Shown here: piece after piece, positions 1-5,259 of the stretch
Numbering within the stretch: position 1 is the stretch's first letter
Layout of the letters: the number at the start of each line of letters is the position of its first letter
DNA from: Candidatus Cloacimonadota bacterium
GTDB lineage: Bacteria > Cloacimonadota > Cloacimonadia > Cloacimonadales > Cloacimonadaceae
Direction of reading: 5' to 3'
DNA: 6,971 nucleotides
Assembly (NCBI GenBank): GCA_016875595.1
Contig: VGPI01000109.1
Span: 1 to 6,971, forward strand
The notes under the pieces: generated by a model
Database searches by the model: none
Seen by the model: the letters and a program-made list of their open reading frames with translations, nothing else
Told to the model about the DNA's origin: nothing
Program-made: the position numbers and the translations under genes

Positions 1-188
1 AGGTTCAACTGGGGCAGGAGATATCCCCTTACTTCCTTGTACTGGTTATCCGCTTTGTAAATGTCTTCCTTTGCCATCAGCAGGGTCTTGTTGTTCTGCC
101 GCGCCATCCGGATGCTCTCATCCAGTGTGATCGCGGACAACCCTGCCAGAAAGATGAGTATCATCATCATGCTTAGTAGTCGCTTCAT
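1..188 (-). CDS. TolC-family outer-membrane efflux protein, N-terminal part (truncated by window edge)
   Basis: The minus strand encodes 62 complete residues before the window ends; the rest of the gene lies beyond position 1. Residues 1-19 (MKRLLSMMMILIFLAGLSA) form a Sec signal peptide: a KR start, a hydrophobic core and an LSA cleavage site, with no lipobox cysteine. The mature part begins ITLDESIRMARQNN and continues to YLLPQLNL. This is the helical opening of outer-membrane efflux proteins, where a T/S-L-x-E-A/S-I stretch leads to a LLPQL motif before the first beta strands. The family forms trimeric channels that carry drugs, metals or proteins across the outer membrane with an inner-membrane pump. 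The start ATG (188-186) overlaps the tetR stop as ATGA, and a GAGG Shine-Dalgarno (195-198) lies inside the tetR end, so translational coupling is likely. Pump and adaptor genes would be expected further left, but this is inference. The family call rests on only 62 residues. Confidence 0.82.
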   Translation of the reverse strand, partial: MKRLLSMMMILIFLAGLSAITLDESIRMARQNNKTLLMAKEDIYKADNQYKEVRGYLLPQLN

Positions 189-790
189 TCCATACCTCGT
201 TTGATAATTCCATACAATACGATCTGAGTGATTGTTTCATTGTCCTCGTCCACTTTCCTGATCAATTCCCGGGCATTGGTGATCTTAACATTGGGATCGC
301 CCAGTAGCAGCCAGTCATAAACTACCGCCACAAACCTGACGGGATCGATAAAACCTGCCAGGATGCCCTGTTCCTTGCCGTAAGCAAGTATTTCCGTCAA
401 CAGATCACACATCCGGATACGCACGGATTGACCAAATTCCACAACCATGGTCTGATAGGTGTAAGGGATCTGGTTCAAGCCCTCCAGCATTACCGGCAGG
501 TGCTCATACAACAGCTTCACGGGAGTGCGGATAAATACCGCGATCTTTTCCTCAAATCCAGATTCCGCATCGATTATCTCACGCATCGCAATAAAAAGCT
601 CATCGCATTTGATCTCCATCACACTGAGGAACAGCACTTCTTTATTGGGGAAATAGTGATAGATCGTGGCTTTACCAAATCCTGCCTTGTGAGCTATGTC
701 TTCCAGCGAGGTCTTGAGATAACCATAGCGGAGAAACAACTCCATGGCACTATTCAAGATTCTCTGTTTTTTGTCCGTTTTTTCACTCAT
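185..790 (-). CDS. TetR/AcrR-family transcriptional regulator
   Basis: This 201-residue protein has the normal TetR-family length. Residues 9-55 form the N-terminal DNA-binding domain: RILNSAMELFLRYGYLKTS, then the helix-turn-helix DIAHKAGFGKATIYHYF, with the family-typical K-x-T-I-Y-x-Y-F recognition helix and the FPNKEVLF segment after it. The remaining all-helical part (about 60-201) is divergent, as expected for the ligand-binding and dimerisation domain, so the inducer cannot be read from sequence. The start is supported by AAGGTGA (798-804), 7 nt upstream of the ATG. The gene is followed by a TolC-family channel with an ATGA overlap, so it probably represses its own efflux operon and is released by a pump substrate. 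Its promoter (902-929) carries an inverted repeat that could be its operator. Family membership is clear; target and ligand are inference. Confidence 0.93.
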   Translation of the reverse strand: MSEKTDKKQRILNSAMELFLRYGYLKTSLEDIAHKAGFGKATIYHYFPNKEVLFLSVMEIKCDELFIAMREIIDAESGFEEKIAVFIRTPVKLLYEHLPVMLEGLNQIPYTYQTMVVEFGQSVRIRMCDLLTEILAYGKEQGILAGFIDPVRFVAVVYDWLLLGDPNVKITNARELIRKVDEDNETITQIVLYGIIKRGME

Positions 791-883
791 TCTAATGTCA
801 CCTTTTGTCTCAGCAACTGCCAGGTTTTTCTGGAATCCGGGGCTTTGAATCTAACTCTATGTAATCTATGGCGTTATGCCTAT

Positions 884-914
884 CATAGACATTATCCGAC
901 CATTTTAGTCTATG
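884..914. promoter_or_regulatory. Candidate TetR operator: inverted repeat flanking the tetR -10 box
   Basis: CATAGAC (884-890) and GTCTATG (908-914) are perfect 7-bp inverted arms separated by 17 bp. They enclose the predicted -10 hexamer (902-907). One arm lies in the -35/-10 spacer and the other just downstream of the predicted start site. A dimeric repressor bound here would block its own promoter, the common arrangement for TetR-family autoregulation. Further CTATG copies nearby (857-861 and 866-870) may extend the site. The spacing is on the long side for one TetR dimer, so this stays tentative. Confidence 0.35.
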
Positions 915-929
915 GGTCGATACGGTCAA
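902..929 (-). promoter_or_regulatory. Sigma70-like promoter of the tetR-tolC operon
   Basis: On the minus strand TTGACC (929-924, five of six -35 consensus bases) and TAAAAT (907-902, five of six -10 bases) are separated by 16 nt. Transcription would begin near 895, leaving a leader of about 105 nt before the tetR ATG at 790. It is the best hexamer pair I found upstream of tetR. This is a visual match only. Confidence 0.5.
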
Positions 930-1092
930 GTGTTTTATTGCTCAGCATTGATAGATCACCATACCTGCACAACGTGACTGGCGGTGAAAGAGGGAAGACA
1001 ATTCAGGTGCTACATGGGGAAAACCTGATATCCGACGCTTTCTTCTGGATGATCCCGCACGACTCTCAACTGATCAAAGTCCCTGGAAATAC

Positions 1093-1198
1093 CACATCTC
1101 CTCCCTGCTTGATCACCTTAGTATAACCTTAGTATAACCTTACGATCGTAAGGTTATACTAAGGTTATACTAAGGTGATCAAGCAGGGAGGAGATGTG
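1093..1198. repeat. Perfect 106-bp palindrome (53-bp arms, no spacer)
   Basis: Reading outward from the centre between 1145 and 1146, every base of the left arm (1093-1145) is complementary to the right arm (1146-1198). Pairing stops at both ends, with ATAC on the left and AAGC on the right. The centre is TACGATCGTA. Each arm then has two tandem copies of an 11-bp unit (TAAGGTTATAC in the right arm at 1149-1159 and 1160-1170), a degenerate third copy (1171-1181), and an outer purine-rich AGCAGGGAGGAGATGTG. No matching target-site duplication is visible outside the arms, and no U-tract follows that would make a simple intrinsic terminator. It could be a multi-site operator, a REP- or MITE-like dispersed element, or an inverted chimera made during amplification or assembly. 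The palindrome itself is certain in the given sequence; its role is not. Confidence 0.97.
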
Positions 1199-1315
1199 AA
1201 GCGGCTACAGGATAAACCCAACATTGTATGCGATGAATACCGGTGAAAGTGATAATCATTGACAAATACACGCTCTTCACCAACGCGTCAATTTTGATGA
1301 GAATCAGGGGATAAA

Positions 1316-2155
1316 ATGATGACAGGAACAATAAAAGCGCTTAATGCTATCAAGTCCGTTCTGTTTGGTAAATGGAACGGACTTCAGGTGTTTCTGGTTC
1401 CTACGACCGTTCTTTTCCTGATTGATGACAACTCGCTGAGACTATGGTTTCTTGGTTTGTTCACCCGCCAGTTATTTTACATTCCATTGATCATGTTCCT
1501 GTTGTTGTTCCTGTTCCTGGTATTTCTAATCATCAAGCAAAGCGTTGCCCTGGAAGCATTTGATCTCATTCCGGAGCAACGCACCAAGTGGCTTTACGAC
1601 TATATTCTGGGGATCCACGAATTGCTCCTGGTCATCATCTTCAGCTTTATGGTCGTGTATGTATTGACGGCGTTTTTACGTTATTTTTATTCCATCCAGT
1701 TGCCCTTGCACTACATTTATCTGAAGATATTCCAGTTTATGGCGATCGGGCTGATCCTGTATCAACACCTGCGGAATTACTGGCTGAAACACACGATGAA
1801 AAGCGGTCGATCCCCCAAAAGGAGCATTGCCGTCCTGCTTCTGTATATCAGACACCACCGGCGGGAGTTTTATCTCCATACCCTGATGCTGTGTGGCTTG
1901 ATCCTGGTTTCGGTGCATGTGTACAAATGGGTGGTATATCTGTTTTTAGAACCCTTTGCCATGTATTTGGATAAATTGGCCGGGATGCCTGTCCGGTTTA
2001 CGGTTGCTCGGGTTCGGACGCCACTTGATCTATTGTACAATGTTTTCGTCCTGTTCTGTGCTTACATTGTCTCCAATCTCCTGTTCGCACCGGTCATCAA
2101 TCTGTTTCATCATCTGTCTCTGCGGATAAAACCCCGATCAAAACAACTGGGATGA
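1316..2155 (+). CDS. Multi-pass inner-membrane protein of unknown function
   Basis: I do not recognise this 279-residue protein. Hydrophobic segments near residues 53-73, 102-122, 131-150, 188-210 and 239-260 look membrane-spanning, and 21-37 is a weaker candidate. The loops at 151-170 and 179-184 are rich in Lys, Arg and His, as is the C-terminal tail (RIKPRSK), suggesting they face the cytoplasm. The last segment, preceded by RFTVARVRTPLDLL, loosely recalls the membrane helix before the MscS-channel core, but no MscS soluble domain follows; I treat this as resemblance only. AGGGG (1306-1310) lies 5 nt before the first ATG and 8 nt before the second (1319), so either may be used. The gene ends 3 nt before the polysaccharide deacetylase, suggesting co-translation and perhaps an envelope role. 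It heads the rightward operon. Confidence 0.85.
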   Translation: MMTGTIKALNAIKSVLFGKWNGLQVFLVPTTVLFLIDDNSLRLWFLGLFTRQLFYIPLIMFLLLFLFLVFLIIKQSVALEAFDLIPEQRTKWLYDYILGIHELLLVIIFSFMVVYVLTAFLRYFYSIQLPLHYIYLKIFQFMAIGLILYQHLRNYWLKHTMKSGRSPKRSIAVLLLYIRHHRREFYLHTLMLCGLILVSVHVYKWVVYLFLEPFAMYLDKLAGMPVRFTVARVRTPLDLLYNVFVLFCAYIVSNLLFAPVINLFHHLSLRIKPRSKQLG

Positions 2156-2158
2156 TCT

Positions 2159-3418
2159 ATGCCACGCTATCGCAGTAGAGCCCCACGACCCCGAAAACTA
2201 AGCAGAGGGAAACGGTCCAAAGCCGGTTCACTGCCGATCTACGTATTTTTCTTCCTCGCCTGCGTAATCGTCATCTGGTGGATCATCAAGCCATTTACTC
2301 CTCCTGGAAGCGCTGATATGTATGTGGAGGACACAGATAAAGACAGCCGAACTTCACAGACACCCAAGAAAACCAGCGGTAGATCAAAAACAGACCCGGA
2401 CATACAACAAACCTCTCCACAGGAGGAAGGTCTTGATCATGCAATCCAGACCGCCGCAGTGAAACTTGGCATCCCGGAGAGGTCGATCCGGAGATCCGCC
2501 AAAGGCAATGATGTCAATTACCGCTTACCGCTTGATCCCAATACCGTTGATCTCACCTTCGCCAACATGATCTTCAAAGGCGAAGTGGAAAAACAACAAG
2601 GCAAGCTGATCTCCGGGGAGGAAAGAAATCGCCGTCAATACCTGAAATTCTCCGATCAGGAGAAAACAACGACCTATAACCTGGAGCTGTTTTTTGATGA
2701 CTCCATCTACCAGAACAAAGTGGCGGACAAGGTGATAGCGATCGTGGTAGATGATTTTGGCAATATCAGCGGCGACCTCTTGCGGCAGTTTCATCAGATC
2801 GATATCGAGGTCTGTTTTGCCATCTTCCCCGAGGAACCGAATAGTGTGCAGACCATGCAGACCGCCGTGAATATGGGACGGGAATGCCTGATCCACGTTC
2901 CGATGGAGCCCCTGGGCTATCCCCGGGTCAATCCAGGCAAAAACGCCGTCTTCGTGCATCTTAAGGAACATGAGATCCGACGTCTGATGAAACGCTTTAT
3001 CAGCCAGATGCATCTCTGCAAGGGGATAAACAACCACATGGGCAGTTTTGCCACCACCGATGAAACCACGATGCAGGCGGTGATGTCGGTCTTGAAAGAG
3101 CATGACCTGTATTTACTGGACAGCCGGACATCCAATGTTTCTGTGGCACATACAGTTGCCCAGCGGATGAGAGTAGATTCCTTCCGCAACGATGTGTTTC
3201 TCGATGCCCCTGATCTGAGTAGCAAATCAATGGAAGCCAAACTGGCGCAATGCATCCAGATGGCATCGAACCGGCAATACATCGTGGCGATCACTCATTG
3301 TCATACCGAGAAGCATCTGGAGTATCTCCAGGAGTTTATCCGGCGTCTCAAGAAGGAAGGATTCGTGATCGTACCGGTTTCCAGACTGAGCGCCTTTAAG
3401 TTACCGCCAATTAGTTGA
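2159..3418 (+). CDS. Divergent polysaccharide deacetylase (YibQ/DUF610 family), membrane-anchored
   Basis: This is a 419-residue protein. Residues 1-23 are strongly basic, and 25-45 form one transmembrane helix (IYVFFFLACVIVIWWII), so it is probably a type II anchored protein with its bulk in the periplasm. Residues 46-90 are a polar Ser/Thr/Pro linker. Residues about 91-185 form a small domain of unclear identity. Residues about 190-415 carry the divergent polysaccharide deacetylase fold, related to NodB carbohydrate esterases: AIVVDDFG (194-201, metal-binding Asp), HVPMEP (246-251), NNHMGS (291-296), LDSRTS (320-325), NDVFLD (344-349) and ITHCHTEKHL (378-387). The last is where relatives usually have a GHP-type motif. 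The substrate is unproven; a cell-wall or surface glycan is inferred. The ATG is 3 nt after the preceding stop with only a weak upstream purine stretch, which suggests coupling. UppP follows 18 nt downstream. Confidence 0.88.
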   Translation: MPRYRSRAPRPRKLSRGKRSKAGSLPIYVFFFLACVIVIWWIIKPFTPPGSADMYVEDTDKDSRTSQTPKKTSGRSKTDPDIQQTSPQEEGLDHAIQTAAVKLGIPERSIRRSAKGNDVNYRLPLDPNTVDLTFANMIFKGEVEKQQGKLISGEERNRRQYLKFSDQEKTTTYNLELFFDDSIYQNKVADKVIAIVVDDFGNISGDLLRQFHQIDIEVCFAIFPEEPNSVQTMQTAVNMGRECLIHVPMEPLGYPRVNPGKNAVFVHLKEHEIRRLMKRFISQMHLCKGINNHMGSFATTDETTMQAVMSVLKEHDLYLLDSRTSNVSVAHTVAQRMRVDSFRNDVFLDAPDLSSKSMEAKLAQCIQMASNRQYIVAITHCHTEKHLEYLQEFIRRLKKEGFVIVPVSRLSAFKLPPIS

Positions 3419-3436
3419 TCGATATAAGGATAGGAT

Positions 3437-4249
3437 ATGAGTTTCATCATGTCAGTGATCGTCGGGATAATTCAGGGTTTGACCGAATTCCTGCCCGTCA
3501 GCAGCTCCGGACATCTGGTATTGTTTCAGCACTTTCTGGGTGTTCAAGGCAGCAAGGATATCACCTTTGAGATCTTTCTCCATCTGGGCACGGTTCTGGC
3601 TGTGCTGGTCTTTTTCCGCAAAACGATCTGGGATTTGATCGCAGCGCTGTTTCACTGGAAGGGTAACGTATCCAGTAGCAACCATCGTCATAATCGACTG
3701 ATCATTGTTTACCTGATCATGGCAACGATCATGACGGCTATGGTTTACACGTTCTTCGGCGACCCGATCAAACTGATGTTTTCCGATCCGCTACTGGTTG
3801 CCATTATGCTGATATTGACCGGAGTGATCGTGTTTGTTTCAGATCTGGTGAAGGATAGCGGTATCCCCGCTTTTTCCATGGGTTTCTGGCGGAGCATATT
3901 GATCGGACTGGCTCAGAGTTTTGCCATGATCCCCGGTATATCACGCTCGGGCTCCACCATCTCGATGGCTTTAGCCAGTGGCATCAGACGGCGTGATGCT
4001 GCCCAATTCTCTTTCCTGCTCAGCATTCCGGCGATAATCGGCGCTAATCTGGTTTCCCTGTCCGACCTGGTCAGACTGGATCCTGCCATGTTGACCAAAT
4101 ATCTGGGTGGATTTGTTGCTGCCTTTGTTTCTGGTTATTTGGTGATCGCTGCTTTGCTGGCGCTGATCCAACGCAGTAAACTGAAGTATTTTGCCTTCTA
4201 CTGCTGGTTGATCGCCGGTGCTGCCATAGTCAAGCTCGTTCTGTTATGA
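3437..4249 (+). CDS. uppP: Undecaprenyl-diphosphatase (BacA/UppP), lipid-carrier recycling
   Basis: This integral membrane enzyme removes a phosphate from undecaprenyl pyrophosphate, regenerating the lipid carrier for peptidoglycan and other surface polymers (EC 3.6.1.27). Both family signatures are intact. The first is QGLTEFLPVSSSGHLVL (13-29), with the (E/Q)xxxE motif as Q13 and E17, the serine cluster 22-24 and H26. The second is PGISRSGSTI (166-175), with R170 matching the catalytic arginine. The length of 270 residues and the run of hydrophobic helices are typical. AAGGA (3426-3430) lies 6 nt before the ATG. Overproduction of this family is known to raise bacitracin resistance, hence the alternative name bacA. 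Its stop overlaps the holA start as ATGA. Placement after a polysaccharide deacetylase fits an envelope-related operon section. Confidence 0.97.
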   Translation: MSFIMSVIVGIIQGLTEFLPVSSSGHLVLFQHFLGVQGSKDITFEIFLHLGTVLAVLVFFRKTIWDLIAALFHWKGNVSSSNHRHNRLIIVYLIMATIMTAMVYTFFGDPIKLMFSDPLLVAIMLILTGVIVFVSDLVKDSGIPAFSMGFWRSILIGLAQSFAMIPGISRSGSTISMALASGIRRRDAAQFSFLLSIPAIIGANLVSLSDLVRLDPAMLTKYLGGFVAAFVSGYLVIAALLALIQRSKLKYFAFYCWLIAGAAIVKLVLL

Positions 4250-5259
4250 GCAACCGATCGATCGACGCCCAATCCCTGGTATCCGGCAAGCCGCCGGATC
4301 ACTCGATCCGTTCCTTTCTGGTGGTGGGCAGCGAGCAATTCCTGATGGATAAGGTGCATGGATTCCTTCGCAATGCCATGAAAGCACAGTATAAGGCGGA
4401 AATTGTAGTTCTCTGGGGTGATGAACTCAAAGTGGCGGAACTCAGAGACCACCTTGATTCATATTCCCTCTTTGCCGAAACCAAGGTTTTGTTCATCAAG
4501 AATTCCGACCAGATCAAGGCAGATGTCCTGATTCCTCTGGTCGAGTATTATGCCTCACCGTCGGAAGATCTGATCCTGGTCATTTCTGCGACCTCAGTGG
4601 ATAGACGCCTGAGCGCCTGGAAGACGATCACCGCCAATTCTCTGACTATCACGTGTGATCCCCCCAGGAATCAAAGCGATCTGGGCAAATGGCTCGATTG
4701 TGAATTGCGCCATCTCAAAAAGACGATCAGCCCCGAGGCAAGACAGGAGTTTCTGGAGAGGGTGGAACTGGACTATAAAAGCGCGGATAATGAACTGCAG
4801 AAGGTATTGCTTTTGATATCAGACAACCGGCAGATCGAGATCGGTGACGTTCTCTCCAGCATTGGTTCCTCCCGTGCCAGTTCACTCAGCGATCTGTATA
4901 AAGCACTGTTCAGTTCGAACCCCGGACAAGTGATGGCGACGATCCAGGATGCCCTAGATACCGGTGGTGATGCCATTCCCACCCTGGCTACCATCAATAG
5001 ATTTTTTATGATCCTTTGGCGCATCGCCCTCCTGAGAAAGAAACACATTACACCCAATGAGATCTCACGATCGCATCTCAAGGACGTATTCGACTCTCAG
5101 CGGAATCTGTATCTCCAGGCAAGTGAGAAATTCCAGCTTGAGAAATATGCCGATATTTTTGATACCCTCATGGATACTGATTCCAAACTCAAGCTCACTG
5201 CCGCCGATCAAAAGACGCTGATGTCAATGTGTATCAACCGGATCTATTACTTGATATGA
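4246..5259 (+). CDS. holA: DNA polymerase III delta subunit (clamp loader wrench)
   Basis: The delta subunit opens the beta sliding clamp and works with gamma/tau and delta-prime to load it on primed DNA. At 337 residues the length matches the family. Residues 24-36 (FLVVGSEQFLMDK) correspond to the first strand and turn of the degenerate AAA+ domain. SLFAETKVLFIKN (74-86) closely matches the E. coli SLFASRQTLLLLL segment, so L75-F76 align with the clamp-wedging Leu-Phe pair. SEDLILVI, RRLSAWKTI, the TCDPP strand near 136-140 and the DNELQKVLLL helix (181-190) follow in family order. The C-terminal helical collar domain spans about 210-337. Sequence identity to well-known members is low, as usual for HolA. 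The start overlaps uppP by 4 nt (ATGA) with no clear Shine-Dalgarno, so its translation probably depends on uppP. It ends in an ATGA overlap with malQ. Confidence 0.92.
   Translation: MSNRSIDAQSLVSGKPPDHSIRSFLVVGSEQFLMDKVHGFLRNAMKAQYKAEIVVLWGDELKVAELRDHLDSYSLFAETKVLFIKNSDQIKADVLIPLVEYYASPSEDLILVISATSVDRRLSAWKTITANSLTITCDPPRNQSDLGKWLDCELRHLKKTISPEARQEFLERVELDYKSADNELQKVLLLISDNRQIEIGDVLSSIGSSRASSLSDLYKALFSSNPGQVMATIQDALDTGGDAIPTLATINRFFMILWRIALLRKKHITPNEISRSHLKDVFDSQRNLYLQASEKFQLEKYADIFDTLMDTDSKLKLTAADQKTLMSMCINRIYYLI

Larger units (their letters stand above)
791..1315. other. Divergent intergenic region between efflux regulator and membrane-protein operon
   Basis: No convincing gene lies in these 525 bp. 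A long plus-strand open frame reaches in from 428, but it is antisense to tetR and has no family-like sequence. The region holds the tetR ribosome site, a promoter for tetR with a surrounding inverted repeat, about 160 bp without recognisable features (930-1092), the 106-bp palindrome, and about 117 bp leading to the next operon. That last part has a perfect TTGACA at 1259-1264 but no good -10 box at the right spacing. The ribosome site AGGGG (1306-1310) precedes the first rightward gene. Confidence 0.7.

Noticed and set aside
428..1126. Long plus-strand open frame of 232 codons
   Set aside because: Its first half is antisense to the clear tetR gene, the rest crosses the tetR promoter and ends inside the palindrome. 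It resembles no family and has no good ribosome site, so it is taken as a shadow frame.
1196..1246. 16-codon GTG-started frame just after a GGGAGGAG ribosome-like sequence at the right edge of the palindrome
   Set aside because: It is very short, and the same purine-rich sequence is mirrored on the left arm, where it leads to a different 9-codon frame. The ribosome-like match is a by-product of the palindrome.
1259..1296. Perfect TTGACA at 1259-1264 and a Bacteroidetes-like CAATTTTG at 1289-1296 as promoter of the rightward operon
   Set aside because: No -10 box lies 16-18 nt after TTGACA, and the distance to CAATTTTG fits neither promoter class.
5229..5255. Upstream ATG for malQ adding nine residues
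   Set aside because: It would overlap holA by 31 nt and extend the protein before the usual family start; the ATG at 5256 gives an ATGA overlap and a better-placed N terminus.
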